Positions 1 through 11,836 are shown, counted from the stretch's first letter. The stretch: DNA of 64,000 bases from Deinandra increscens subsp. villosa (GCA_039602395.1 JBCNJP010000023.1:91660177-91724176); one strand, 5' to 3'. Notes: a model not told the origin generated them from the sequence alone. A program made the numbers and translations.

Positions 1-1006
1 CTAGGTTTGTCCTTAATGGTCTTCCCAGCCTCCTTATCAACAAGAATGGTCGACTCACCACCAAGGGACGACCCTAAAAAAGTCCGATCACCACGGGTGA
101 TCGTAAAATCTTCATACCGACGCCCCGCAGTCGCATCAACAGGGCCCCTCTCACCCTCAGCCAAGGGTTTACTCCCCTGCACCACGTCGGCAGGATCATC
201 CAAGGTGATGAAGTCCAGCAAGTCCATATCTGACAAGAAAAACAAACAAGGATAAGTATATCAAGCCAACAAAACAATAGACAAAAAGTAAAAGCCGACA
301 GGGGATTACCCCGGCCCTCAAGAGTAAAAGCTGGTTTCTCCGTCCGAGACAACCAGTTCCGACTCAATCCAGTCAGGATCAACACCCTCTCAGGGTACTT
401 CTTCAAAGGCAGGCTCAAAGAAGCCAACCCCCCCACCGTTTCTGCACTAAACGGCAACTCAGCACGCTTCCTCCTCTTCACCTTGGTCGACCTCCAGGGA
501 AGGTCGACACCAAGTATTTTATCAGAAACAAAAAAGAACTTATCCTTGAAATCTTTACAATTCGTCGGCAGCCAGTTCAAGTAACAAGGGCTGACCGATT
601 CGTCTTCATACTCCTCTCGGCGTTGCTCGAATGAAAACCAATCCCCCTGATGGTTTATCCTATAAAACCTATGAAAATCACCGGAGGTCGGCTCTCTACC
701 TAATGCCCAACAGGTAGCCTCGAAATGGGTCACTCTCAATACAGCATTCGGATGCAACTGACTAATATGCACCATATTATACTTCAAGATGCTTATAAAA
801 AAGCGAGTCAGAGGAATCCGCAGTTGGCCGACACTGAATGACTTGGTGTATAAACCAACCATGTCATTAGGAGGATCTCTAATAGACTGTGTCGGCGTCG
901 GAAGGATAGGACCTAATTTGGCAGAAACGCCGAAACGCTCGCAATGCTCACCTAACTCCTCTAAGGTGAGGGACGACCTAAAATCTTTCATCCCCCGAGG
1001 CGCCAT
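1..1006 (-). CDS. Antisense gene of a Tat-lineage Ty3/gypsy retrotransposon (Transposase_28 / 'putative gypsy type' family), partial
   Basis: Two exons are supported, complement(<1..229, 310..1006). The start is the ATG of MAPRGMKDF at 1006; the longer open frame upstream runs through the leader and is not used. The 80 bp intron has GT at 308-309 and AG at 230-231, and the split codon (G + AT) keeps the frame, entering an exon starting MDLLDFITLDDPADV that stays open to the window edge. Reading through the donor instead gives an unlikely Cys/Leu-rich tail. About 308 residues are visible. The segments LTLEELGEHCERFGV and FEATCWALGREPTSGDFHRFY fit the plant family annotated as 'putative gypsy type transposon'. 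Such genes are known to lie antisense between integrase and 3' LTR in Tat/Retand elements, and here the gene sits just before a plus-strand polypurine tract and LTR. Its molecular function is unknown. Confidence 0.8.
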
Positions 1007-1162
1007 TAAAAGAGATGAAAAAAGACGAAAGGAAGGAAAACGTACCGAAAAAGGAAACGAGGTTGGCGCACAGGGATAACAGAGAAGAACGGAGGGCGGA
1101 GCAGACGGATTTTGAAAGAGTAAAATTTGAACGTGGATGGTAAAAATGAAAGTAAAAAGGGG

Positions 1163-1170
1163 TTTATATA
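1163..1170 (-). promoter_or_regulatory. TATA box of the antisense gene
   Basis: The minus strand reads TATATAAA, about 155 bp upstream of the chosen ATG at 1006. This fits a separate minus-strand promoter inside the 3' region of the plus-strand retrotransposon. Confidence 0.5.
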
Positions 1171-1375
1171 GGCGACGAAACCCTAAACGACGGTTGGGTG
1201 ACCCAATCCCATCACTCAATCACCCGAGGCCCATCAGAGCCCAACACGTGTCCACAGCTGTCACGCATTTTCTGAACACAGAGTCGGCCAACAACGTTGG
1301 GCCGACACAGAAGAGAAAAAAAAAGGGCAGCAATTATTCTCCTAGTCCGATAATGATGTCCAGACCACCACACAT

Positions 1376-1388
1376 CGGACTGGGGGAC
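1376..1388 (+). other. Polypurine tract of the Tat-like element
   Basis: The sequence CGGACTGGGGGAC directly precedes the TG start of the LTR. A polypurine tract primes plus-strand DNA synthesis and marks this as the 3' LTR of a plus-strand element. Confidence 0.65.
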
Positions 1389-2138
1389 TGATGACGTATG
1401 TCCGGGTAGGATGACGTCATAAGTCGACACACGAACATCCTACCCAATAACACACAAGTCAAGCGTGTCGGCTAAGTAGTCAACATACCGAGCCGACACC
1501 CACGCAGAAGAGTTAACCAACCATCCGCTCGGTGTCGGTCACACAACGGTCGACACCCGAGCACGACACACAGCATGCATCACAGGTTAACCCTTGAGGG
1601 GATAACCAACCATCCGCTCGGTGTCGGTCACACAACGGCCGACACCCGAGCACGACAAGTCCGCAACGGACAACACAGACCAAGGCTCACACACTCGGCA
1701 GGTCGGCGTACCGACACCCGACCTGACACCACATTTAATGCGATTACCCAAAATGTATACTGTAGGAACTTGGCGCAGTCCAAGATATAGACCTGCAACA
1801 CATCTCCTTTGGGTAACCAGCATTAATGGCGTTACAAGACAAAGGTTGAGGGTTATAAATACCCCCAACCACCAGGTTAGAATTCATTCAATGCGCTTTG
1901 CTTCGATTTGATTACACTTAATCTCTCGAAACGCATACTTATTCTCACGCCCGAGCTTGGTCGCAGGACACCCTGTCCTGCCCTCCAAGAACAACGGTGT
2001 TTCTTTGTTTTGCAGATCATAGCCGAGCCGACACGGTCCCGGTTGAAGGCTCCCTATCCCCACTTTGTAGTCGATCTACTGTTGTGACTCGTCCTAGGTC
2101 TCGATCTATCCAGTCACACCTGGTAGCCCGATTCTACA
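1389..2138 (+). mobile_element. 3' LTR of a Tat-like Ty3/gypsy element
   Basis: This 750 bp segment starts with TG after a polypurine tract and ends with CA. It has a plus-strand TATA box (TTATAAATA, about 1854-1862) followed by a leader-like U5 region. No primer binding site follows it, as expected for a 3' LTR. The partner LTR and the other target duplication lie outside the window, so the boundary rests on TG/CA and the tract. It is rich in GTCGG/CCGAC motifs. Confidence 0.65.
1514..1657 (+). repeat. Direct repeat with internal hairpins in the LTR U3
   Basis: Two copies of a roughly 55 bp unit (1514-1568 and 1603-1657, period 89 bp) differ by about one base. Each carries an inverted pair GGTGTCGG ... 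CCGACACC able to form a 7-8 bp stem. It may be an enhancer-type U3 repeat. Confidence 0.7.
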
Positions 2139-5006
2139 GAATCATTTATAAAAAAACATATGGAATTTGAAGCATATCGGTAATCTTTTCATATAACTTG
2201 ACGAAAAGGTTTTCATCTACTAGTTTTTACACTTTTCGGTCCAAGCTTCATGTTAGACATTATCCGTGTCTCTCGCCTCTCTCTTTTCATAATATCATAG
2301 CTAGTTCACTTTTTTAGATACTTAAGGATATATAAATATGTTTATGGAATTGAGTTCATTTAAGCTACTTGAACGTGATAGAAAGCCCAGACCTATTCAT
2401 ACACTAAGGTTTATGAGATATTTAAGTCTTCAATTCAATTTTGCATATCAAAGTGTATTAATCAATAGTTTATGTGATTATTGCAACATCAAAACTAGTT
2501 GGGCAAAACCTAAATAACATATATACAAGAAAACGACAGTTCAGTTAAATTTCTTTTTCTTGGTTTCTCTATGTCTTCTCACTTTTAAACCCCTATCATT
2601 TCTAATGGGAAAACTAAAAGACGACTTGCTGTCACATATCTGTCCCAAGGAGGAGTCGTTTCATCTCATTTATGATCGTGGATCGTTGGTTTTGTCTATG
2701 AAAATGGCTCCGACTCTTGACCAATGAAGTATGAGAAGTGCAAGTACTCCTCACTCACATTTTAATTAATCGTTGAGACGTTTTACATGTAAGAGTGACG
2801 AGGAATCCACACGTTAAAGCATGTTTCGTGTTGATATAATATTCAAACATTTAGCATGCCAATCTTTTGAAGTTATACACGGTTCAGTCTATGTATTTAG
2901 GGTTCAAGAGTTCTAGAATTTGTGTTTCGTTTCACACTCTTATCATTTAAATTTCTAAAGAATTAAAAATGATTTGGGCCGTTTGAAAGTTTAGGCCTAA
3001 ATTAATTCCTAATGTAAAGTGGGCCGATTGAAAGGTTAGGCCTAAAAATAATTTGGGCCGTTTAAAAAATGATTAGCGCGTAAGCCTGACCCAATTGTAA
3101 AGTGGGCCAGCCCATTAATAGTTTTATAAAACTATTTAGGGTGAGATCCCCTTAAAAACGGGTTTTATAATCTAAAACACCTATTTTATTGATTTTTTTC
3201 CTATTGGCTACATATTTTTTTTGTACTATTTTTATATATTTTTTAAAGTATTTTTAAATCCACTACAAAAAAAAAACATGAATTCAGTATAAAAAATGCG
3301 TAAAATAGGAATTTTAATATTTTTAGCCAAAGCATTGTTTTTATTTGATCTGTTCATAACATTATATACCGAATTAACATCCAATCTTTCTCAACTTTTG
3401 TAACATTATTCACGGATTTATCATGAAATCTTTTCCCAACTTTTGTAACACTATATACCGAATGATCATGAAATCTTTTCCCAACTTTCATGCATTCTCT
3501 TCACCTTTTGAACTGCATATTTTTCTTATTTTAAAGCTTTGTTGATTATGCACTATAAAACAACCTGTCGTAGCATTTAGGGAGAACCTACAATAATTGT
3601 TATAACGTTAATAATTGAGGAATAAGAATTAAGCATACTTACATATGAAAATATACTAAACCTTTTAGTTTTTCTTACCATTTCCAACTAAAATTAATAA
3701 ATAGGACATCCAACGGCTTATCAAAGAGGTATAAAAACCGAAAGACCCCAAAGGGAAACACCAGAACAAACAATTATATCATTATACCATCAAGCTACCC
3801 CTTGAAGACATCTATTAACTTATGCAATTAACGATGTGATATGCCTATTGGTATTCTGGTTTTTTTTAATAATAATCATTTTAGTTAGAGGGTATCCTTT
3901 TCTTTTTAATTGATTTAACAGAAACAATGAATGAGAGTTAGTGCGTTGGACTTAAACCGAGATGAACATAGAAACTACTGCGACATATAAGTTCAACTAT
4001 CAAGTACTTGAAAGGGACATAAATCCTATAAACATTTGTATTGTTAGACCACAATGCCCTTCTGTTTCATTAAATCCACTTAATTAAATAATACTCTAAA
4101 TTGTAAAATAAGTTGATACTGTTAGACTAAAAATCTTTTATTAAAATATAAAATCTAAGGGGATGTAAATGCCACTTTCCTTTCCTTTTCTTAAAGATTT
4201 TACACATCGACTCATAAACTGAAAAAGTGTAATTGAAAAGTAAACTTATGGTTATAATCAAATTTATATTTTTTCCCCATATACATTAACTATTTTAATA
4301 AAGTATATACCTTTAAATATAAAGTAATAAATAAAAAGTAAAAAAGAAAAGAAGAAAAGAAGGGAGCAAGAAAAAGAAGAGAATATTCGCAGAGAAGTTT
4401 GGAAAAGAAGGAAAAGTGAGGTCGTGTGGTAGGGGTGATTTTCTTTTAAAGATATAACTATAATCATAGCCTTAAACATAATCAATATTAAAAAAAAAAA
4501 ACTTAAATCTGTAAAACAAATTTTAGAGAATATGATTATGGGTTCGAGTCTTTTTACTATTCTTTTCCGTTCTTAAATCTACCACGACTAAATTACATAA
4601 AATATGTATTTAAAAAGACTCGAACTCATAATTTTAGAAAAGAGTAAACTACCATTTTCGTCCATGTGGTTTGGGTAAAATTATCACTTTCATCCATTCT
4701 TTCAAATTCCCCATTTTTGTCACAGTGGTTTTAATTTCTTGTCATTTCAATCCACTTGACTAACATCGTTAGTTGAAATTATTCTTTTGTTTACTAGTGA
4801 GAGCATTTTGTTTAATTCATACCGGTTTTAACATAATTTAACTGTCTTAGTCAAATGAGTTGTAATTGTAATGTAAAGAAATCAAAACCACAATAACAAA
4901 AATAAAGGATTTAAAAAGAATGAATAAAAGTAATAATTTTAAGCAAATCACATCGACACAAATCGACGGAAATAATAGTAATAATAGTTTACTCCTTAAA
5001 TAATTA
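2139..5006. other. AT-rich stretch without a recognised gene
   Basis: No coding signal is seen. Short tandem motifs occur: TTGGGCCG-type repeats at about 2965-3110, and direct repeats of ATCATGAAATCTTTTCCCAAC at about 3420-3490. Frames at 4264-5035 on the minus strand are low-complexity translations of AT-rich DNA. Confidence 0.5.
4642..4776 (+). repeat. Relic arm of a MULE-like fold-back MITE
   Basis: It begins GAGTAAACTACCATTTTCGTCC, resembling the left arm of the complete MITE at 11837-12131 (GAGTAAATTGCCATTTTTG). The opposite arm is not found, so it looks like a decayed half element. Confidence 0.4.
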
Positions 5007-5178
5007 ACTAAAAATAGGGGTCGGCCAAAAACCAAAAAAACTAAACCGAACCGATCTAATAACCGGAAAAACTGAACCGAAACTTATGGTTCGGTTTCGG
5101 TTTTGGATGGAGAAAAAACCGAAAAACCGAAACGAATGAATAATCTATAGAAGTTTTTAAGTTTATATAGATATATAA

Positions 5179-5550
5179 GGTCGTGTTTGGCGTGCTATAA
5201 GCTAGCTGGCAGTTAGCTTATCAGCTAGTTTTTTTACGTTACCAAACGGAGCTTTTAAAAAAAAGCTAGCTTTTTTAAAAAGCCCCGTTTGGTAACGTCA
5301 AAAAACTAACTTATAAGCTAGCTTTTGAAAAACTAGTTGGAGTAGCGTTTTAACTAGCTTTTATAATATTTCCAGATTTACCTTTCTCTAACTTATAAAT
5401 AAATCCATTTATTTACATTTATGACATGTACTTTTATGACATTTTTTTATTTTTCAGCTAGTTTATCATCTAATCTTTACCAAACGTTATTTTTTATCAG
5501 CTAGCTTATTGTTTATCTGCTAGCAGCTAGCTTACCAACTAATTGTTGTA
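5179..5550. mobile_element. Nested MITE with AAGCTAGCT inverted ends
   Basis: Inverted terminal motifs TAAGCTAGCTGGCAG (left) and CTAGCAGCTAGCTTA (right) bracket the segment. The related copy at 30.6 kb lacks it at the corresponding place, so it is a later insertion into the hAT element. The exact ends are uncertain. Confidence 0.5.
5236..5298. repeat. 63 bp near-perfect palindrome
   Basis: The arms ACGTTACCAAACGG and CCGTTTGGTAACGT pair around a centre containing AAAGCTAGCTTT, with one or two mismatches. It lies inside the nested MITE and could extrude as a cruciform. Confidence 0.75.
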
Positions 5551-5584
5551 ACTTGCCTAGTAACTCAATTGCAATTTAAAATTC

Positions 5585-5650
5585 GTGTGTAGCTCAGTTG
5601 ATACTTACCTTTGCAAACCACCAAGATGCTTCAAGTTCAAGTCCCTCTCA
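5585..5650 (+). repeat. tRNA-derived SINE-like Pol III boxes
   Basis: TGTAGCTCAGTTGATAC matches a tRNA A-box region and AGTTCAAGTCCC matches a B-box, about 35 nt apart. The intervening sequence does not fold as a tRNA and the acceptor stem is missing, so this is not a functional tRNA gene. The same module, diverged, is at about 30627-30690. Confidence 0.5.
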
Positions 5651-6057
5651 ATCTGTTAATTCATTTTTAAGCATCAAATCCTCTTCTTACCATCGTAGAC
5701 GATGAAGATTAGGGTTAAGATGTTTAGTGTTAAAAGATTTTGAATTGTAAACAACTTATTATTTTGTATGGTTACAGGTGTTTTTGTTTTTTAAATTAAA
5801 TTGTTATGACGGTACTTTTTTGTGAAACAACGTTATGACGGTACTTGTTTATTACTATTATATATTTTTCTTCCAAAACTAAACATTTAAAGTTTAAAAT
5901 TATTTCAACCACATATTAAAAAAACCGAATCCAAACGGAAACTGAACCAAAACCAAAAAAACCAAAACCGATTGGTTTTTTTAGAAACCGAACCATTCGA
6001 TTTTCGGTTCAGTTAAAGAAAAAACCAAACTGAACCATACTCACCGCTGACTAAAAA

Positions 6058-7140
6058 TGACCGCAAACAAAATTTGGATGAGATGGCAAATGAAAATGCT
6101 ACACTTGTATTGACTTTTGAGCTAAGAGTGACACGTGAGGTCACGTGACGGTGTCAACACTTTCCTCCAGCCAGCTAATGTGGCTGCGCCATCTCTTAGA
6201 CATAGGCATAGCCATCCAAACCCTCAAAATGCATGGCATCGCCACCACTACTCTTCATCATCACCACCATATTCTCTTCGCATGCCTAAAGATGCACCAC
6301 TTCATCTTTTTTTTTTCCTTTCCTTTTTATAGTATCTAATTTGATTATTTCTTTTATTTTAATAAAATTTATTCAAATTAGATTTTAACAACTCATATTA
6401 TAATCTATTAGTCGATAATGATCTAAACTATCAGTTTAACCGATTACAGTCTTAACTTTAGTTTTTGCCGACAAGAGCAATACTAATTGTATAATAATCA
6501 TCATACAGTTATACTTGATTTCCGGAGCTTTAAGATTTATTCAATCACCTTGCGTCACATTAGGAGGGTATGATTGTATATTTGAAGTAGAAACTAGAAT
6601 GGTTGGTTGTGCTTTTAATAAATATTTAAATAATATAATGTTAGAGAGTGTAAACCCCTCACAATTTGCAGCTTCGAAAGGTAAGCAACGCCACCAAGCA
6701 GCAACAACGACGGTGGTAGTTGCGTGAAGCCATCCCGAGCTGAGGCTGAAGTAAGGGGTATGACCTCCATCCTAATAATTACTTTGAACAAATTAAGAAA
6801 ATATAAAAGTAAAAATAAGCGAAAATTAAGTAAATTGGATCCAATTTGACTAAAACTAATTGAGATGAAAAATTGATTAAATTAAAATATATGAGATGTA
6901 ATCTTTAAAATATGTCACATTTTTAATGAAAGGGAGCAGTTTGTCTCACGACATATTTGTACTTTTGTTTATTTATCAATTATTTAATATTTTTACATGT
7001 TGGGTTCATATTTAGCTTTATGAATATTATAAGCCATTCTATTTGATTTTTCCATATTGTATTATGTTTAGGGTTTAGAATATACAAAAAAAAAATGAGA
7101 AATGTAAAACATATGAAAGTGGGGGCACATGTGAGATTGA
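6058..7140. other. AT-rich stretch, no gene recognised
   Basis: Short His/Ser-rich frames at 6135-6339 and a 70-residue frame at 6515 have no recognisable domain and lie in simple-sequence DNA. Nothing else could be supported. Confidence 0.5.
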
Positions 7141-7794
7141 AAAAGTAACTACTACAAAGGGAAAGTAACTACTATAAAGCTTTTTTTCCTTAATATTTGG
7201 ATTTAATAATTTTTATAAATTTATAATCATCTCCAATCTAAATCAAAAGACTTAAAAATAACCCAATCAATTGTTCTAAAACTCAATTTTAAATAATAAA
7301 ATACAAAAAAATATTAATATTTTAAACTAAAATGATTTTATTCGATTGGTAGCCTTTCAAAGTTAGGTCTCTCCGATGACAAAAAAAAAATTCTCACCTA
7401 GGGCCACGCAAATTTTTAAGATTCTCGGAGAGGTCATAACAAACAAACAAGATAATAAGAGCATGTATGGAAAGAAAAAGTAACTACTACAAAGGGAAAG
7501 TAACTACTATAAAGCTTTTTTTCCTTAATATTTGGATTTAATAATTTTTATAAATTTATAATCATCTCCAATCTAAATCAAAAGACTTAAAAATAACCCA
7601 ATCAATTGTTCTAAAACTCAATTTTTAATAATAAAATACAAAAAAATATTAATATTTTAAACTAAAATGATTTTATTCGATTGGTAGCCTTTCAAAGTTA
7701 GGTCTCTCCGATGACAAAAAAAAAATTCTCACCTAGGGCCACGCAAATTTTTAAGATTCTCGGAGAGGTCATAACAAACAAACAAGATAATAAG
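7141..7794. repeat. Tandem duplication, two copies of about 320 bp
   Basis: The segment at 7141-7459 is repeated nearly base for base at 7475-7794, with a 15 bp spacer. Each copy begins with a short internal repeat (AAAGTAACTACTACAAAGGG, then a variant) and ends ACAAACAAACAAGATAATAAG minus its first base. The few differences lie in A or T runs, so the duplication is recent. No coding capacity is seen. Confidence 0.9.
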
Positions 7795-8611
7795 TGCTTA
7801 AACTCTTACTTTAACTGATTTTCTACTAATACAGTTTGAATAAATCTTATAAAATCAAAATAATATACTATGCATATCGCAAAAGAATCATAATAAACAT
7901 TATGATATGAAGTTAACTATATGTCTATGTATATAAATATTAGCAATTATTGCACAAAGCCTTGTAAAAAGATACTCAAAAAGATTTTAGAGTATGTATT
8001 TTATTGCCAAATTGCACGTACGTTTTTCCAAATGCATGTAGAAATAAGGAAATACACCTCTCAGATTGTTTTCACACAAAAATGACACTAAATTAAAAAC
8101 TGTCCAAGCGCTGTATATTAAGACCGCTTCTAACATTGGTGTCTGTCGTTCTTACAAATATAGTAGCTTAATATAGTAGCTTAATTTATGACATAAAATA
8201 CATTTAAAAATATAAAATTAAAATAAATAGGCTCAACATGTTAACCTGCCAACCGACGCGTTCGACCCGAACAAGACCTGTTTAGTTAAACGGGTTTGCG
8301 GGTTCGACCCGAATAGGTGACCCGATTTCGTTTATACTAAACCTATACTTGTGAATTATGGGTTAGGTTTGTGTCGTATTTCCGAGTCGTGTAAAAAATT
8401 ACACCCCTAAGTCTGTCTTTTCTCTTATCACTGTCCTACCAGTCTACCACCGCTGCTTCGTGCAATTCGTGTAGAAAATGTTACCCGCAACCTAAGTGAT
8501 TAATAGTTAGTTCTATGATAGATATAGATATAGATTTAAAAGACATATGGGTTAGGGGTTGTTTGATTTCTACTTATTTGATCCATTCAGATCTGATTGC
8601 TGACGTGATCA
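7795..8611. other. AT-rich stretch with a probable MITE relic
   Basis: At about 8220-8409 there are repeats of GGGTTCGACCCGAA type ending in TTACACCCCTA, like the 3' end of another hAT-type MITE. No matching left end or target duplication was found. The rest shows no gene. Confidence 0.4.
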
Positions 8612-8619
8612 GTGGTCAG

Positions 8620-8817
8620 CAGGGGCGCAGCATTTAAGGGGTGGGAGGGGGGGTTCGACCCCCCGAATTTTTTTTTGCGATGTAGGGGGTATATAATCTT
8701 CGTGTAGAAAATTTTGATATACTCCGGTTTCGACCCCCATTTTAGTTGTGAATTTTTTTTATATTCTATGTCCATCTAGTCCGACCCCCCACTTAATATT
8801 TTCAAGCTTCACCACTG
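8620..8817. mobile_element. hAT-type MITE, 198 bp
   Basis: The target duplication is GTGGTCAG (8612-8619) and GTGGTCGG (8818-8825), 7 of 8 identical. The terminal inverted repeats are CAGGGGCGCAGC and CAGTGGTGAAGC. It lies about 150 bp upstream of the HIPP TATA box, so it may affect that promoter. Confidence 0.8.
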
Positions 8818-8969
8818 GTGGTCGGCCTGTTTGTTTTAAAAATCAACCCGGTAAAAAATATTAGTAAAATCAATAACGTGTAACTTTTTTAAAAACTTTT
8901 TCTTGTTAAAAAGCTTATTCTATTATTTGATAATATAATGATTTCCCATAATAACCTTTGAACTAGTCA

Positions 8970-8977
8970 TATAAAAA
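8970..8977 (+). promoter_or_regulatory. Putative TATA box of the HIPP gene
   Basis: TATAAAAA lies 206 bp upstream of the ATG and is followed by a CT-rich leader, typical of plant 5' UTRs. Transcription would start near 9000. Confidence 0.6.
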
Positions 8978-9182
8978 GCCGTTTGGCTGCACATTCCTCC
9001 CCCCACTTCCGATAACCGCCGCTACATTTTCTCTCAAAATAATTCCCCATCATCATCTTCGTTTCCCATCTAATCTTAAATCACTCATTTCATTAATTTG
9101 ACATGATAATCTCACCACTTCCCCTCACCTCTTCCTCCCTATAACCTCCCCATTCTTCTCCGGCGTCTTTCATTTTCCGGCA

Positions 9183-11652
9183 ATGGCAAAGGTGATTTAA
9201 CATTTTGAAACTTACACATTCCTCTCCTAATTTAGGGTTTTCAATTTTATTTTTTTTTTGGATTTTGCTGAATTTTTTTTGTTCGTTTTTTTGTTAGAAG
9301 AAGACTGAAAACAACAATGAGAACGGCGGCGGCGGTGGTGGAAAGAAGCAAAAAGCTCCGGAGGTTAATGTGGTGGTTTTGAAAGTCGACCTGCACTGTG
9401 AAGGTTGTGCCGGAAAAGTGGTTAAAGCTGTTCGTACTCTCGATGGTGATTCGGATTACCTTTCTCTCTATGTTTGCATTTTCTGCTGAAATTTTAATTT
9501 TATAATCACCCGTTAAAAAAGAGTAAATGAAATGAAGCTAGGGTTTTACGCTCTACTTTAATATAACCCCAAATTTAGAAAATATAATATATACATGTTA
9601 GATTTCATTCGAAATTTATATAATGCGACAACTATAAGAAATATATACGTTTCAATGGTTTCAAATTTTTAGTTCGCTTTGAATTCCAAAATAGTTTAAC
9701 ACCAATTTTGGTTCCTCGTTTTGGCTCTGGTTAAATTAACTAATGAGTTTACTAAAAAAACTTCAAAACGATCGTTTGGTGTCAAGTCGTCATTTCGAAA
9801 TTTTTTCATGGTCGTTTTGACCCAAACGGTCGTTTAGGTGAAATTTCTCCAGTGTCATTTTGACTGTTTTGACCCAAATGGTCGTTTGGGTCTTTTTTTT
9901 TCTTTTTCTTTTTTAATATTAAAAACCACCCCTGAATTTTAAGGAGTTGTTTTGGCCCAAACGACCGTCGTTTTGGTTGTTTGGTAAAAACGATCGTTTT
10001 GAACTTGTTTTTTTTTTAACAAAAATAATTGTTAAAATATAATCACCCTTCTTGTTTGGACTTTGTTTTGAAATGTTACTTTTGTGAGTGATTTTGGGTT
10101 TTTTGTGTGTATAGGTGTTGAGTCTGTGAGGATTGGTGATAGTGAGTTGAACAAACTCACGGTGATCGGGAACGTGGATCCGGTGAAACTCCGGCAAAAG
10201 GTTGAGGAGAAAACTAATAAGAAGGTGGAAGTGATTTCTCCGGCCACGAAGAAAACGAATGAAGGAGAAAAGGATGCCCAATTTGGTGGCGGAGAGAATA
10301 AAAAGAAGCAGCAGAAACCACCTGAAAAGGATCAGATTCCAGCAAAAACCGCCGGAAAGAAAGACTCCGATAAACCAAAAGAGGTTCATCTTACCACTTT
10401 ATTATTTTCATGTTTTATTTATTTATTTTATTTTTTACAGATTTAGAAATATGTTTGTGCTTCTATTTTCTAGTAGTTTTTAAACGATTAAAAATCAACA
10501 TTTTAACACTATCGGTCATTCGGCCAAGCTTAGTTAGGGCTCGGGCCTGTTTTTTTTTTGTTTTTTCGCTTAGAAGTATCATATTTTACCTTGTTTCTCT
10601 GGAATTTTTTTCTTCACGTTTAGAAGTATCAAATTTTATATTGGTATTGGTGGATTTTTTTTCTTAGAAGTGTCAAATAGTATTTGGTATTGTTGGAATT
10701 TTTTTTTTCACAAGTGTGGAATTTTATATTGGTATTTGTATAGGTATTCATCTTTCATGTTTTTGACAAATTTACAATAGAGGCCTTTTGTTGATGATAC
10801 TCATATTTTCTAGTAGTTTTTTAAACGGTTAAAACCAAAATTCTAATAATTGGCGAAGCTTAGCTGGGGCCGGGGTCTCGCCCTCCCGTGTTTTTTATAT
10901 AGAAGTGTTAAATTTTATCTCGCTACTATGAATTTTTTTTCGCTTAGTATTGGTATTCATCTTATAATGTTGAATACTGAACACTTCTAGTAGCTTATAA
11001 TGTTAAAATTTAACCGAGTCTTTTGTTTTTCTGTTAACCAGTTACCGGTAACGACCACGGTGTTAAAGGTTCCGCTACATTGTCAAGGCTGCATCCGACG
11101 GATTCACAAACTTGTCACCAAAACTAAAGGTGATTTTCGATTTCGGATTCTGGATTTCGGATTTCGACATTTTGTTATCTCCTACTAATCAGTTTTTGAG
11201 TTCTCATTGAACATTGCCTTTTTACAGGGTACCTCGAGATGTCTCTCGATAAGAACAACGATTTAGTAACGGTAAAAGGAGCGATCGATATGAAGTCACT
11301 AACGGATGCATTGCAGCATAAACTGAAGAGGAGTGTAGAGATCGTTCCCTCGAAGAAAAACGGTGGTGACGGTGAGAAGAAAGGCGGTGGTGGCGGCGAT
11401 AAGAAGGGAAAGGGTGGCGGTGGTGATGGCGGGGATGGGAAAGACGGCGGTGGTGGCGAGAAGAAGGGGAAAAACCGAGGCGGAGGTGGAGAGGGGAACG
11501 GTGGTGGTATGCCGGAGATGTATAAAATGGAAAGTTACGGTTCGGGTCCGTATCCGTATCCGCAGTACGGGTACGGGCCGGGTTATGCGAATTACGTACA
11601 TGCTCCTCAGTTGTTCAGTGACGAGAACCCAAATGCTTGTGTGGTTATGTAA
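9183..11652 (+). CDS. HIPP: Heavy-metal-associated isoprenylated plant protein with two HMA domains
   Basis: Five exons join in frame: 9183..9191, 9298..9445, 10115..10383, 11042..11129, 11228..11652, all with GT-AG introns, giving 312 residues. The first exon encodes only three codons before a stop-containing intron. HMA domain 1 covers about residues 28-95 with CEGC at 37-40. A Lys/Glu-rich linker follows, then HMA domain 2 at about 146-207 with CQGC at 156-159. A Gly/Lys-rich stretch (about 210-260) and a Tyr/Pro/Gly stretch lead to the CaaX box CVVM (309-312). By family knowledge such proteins bind heavy metals through the CxxC cysteines and are farnesylated at the CaaX cysteine, working at membranes or in the nucleus in metal homeostasis and stress responses. 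The ending SDENPNACVVM is characteristic of the two-domain HIPP group. All key residues are intact, so it is probably functional. The exact Arabidopsis counterpart is not assigned. Confidence 0.93.
10440..10930 (+). repeat. Diverged tandem repeats inside HIPP intron 3
   Basis: The motif TTTTCTAGTAGTTTTTAAACG followed by a GC-containing segment around AAGCTTAG recurs near 10466 and 10805, with GAAGTATCAAATTTTA-like units between. It looks like intron expansion by local duplication. Frames here are intron sequence. Confidence 0.5.
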
Positions 11653-11688
11653 AAGAAAGAATGGTAGAAATGAAAATGTGTAGCCGTA

Positions 11689-11694
11689 AATAAA
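11689..11694 (+). terminator. Poly(A) signal of the HIPP gene
   Basis: AATAAA lies 37 nt after the stop codon, followed by T- and GT-rich sequence. This is the likely near-upstream element for 3' end formation. Confidence 0.6.
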
Positions 11695-11836
11695 GATGTG
11701 ATTTTATATAGTGTTTGGGGAATTTTGTAGACTCGTGCTAGAGATATAATATGTGGAAACGAAAAAAATGTAGTTTTTGTGGTTTTGTTGGTTTAATAAA
11801 TAGTTATTTTATATTTATTATATATCATAATTTTTA

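Larger units (their letters stand above)
5015..6049. mobile_element. Non-autonomous hAT-type element, 1035 bp
   Basis: An 8 bp target duplication, ACTAAAAA, flanks it (5007-5014 and 6050-6057). The ends are imperfect inverted repeats (TAGGGGTCGG and CAGCGGTGAG). Both subterminal regions carry many CCGAAACCGAA / CGGTTTCGGTT motifs, typical of hAT transposase binding regions. No transposase is encoded. A MITE rich in TAAGCTAGCT motifs is nested inside (about 5179-5550), and a tRNA-like module follows it. A diverged relative is at 30601-30998. Confidence 0.75.

Noticed and set aside
5585..5650. A tRNA gene
   Set aside because: A- and B-box-like motifs are present, but no acceptor stem or anticodon arm can be formed; called SINE-like instead.
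11299..11683. Overlapping plus and minus frames over the last HIPP exon
   Set aside because: They are alternative-frame translations of the Gly/Lys repeat in exon 5.
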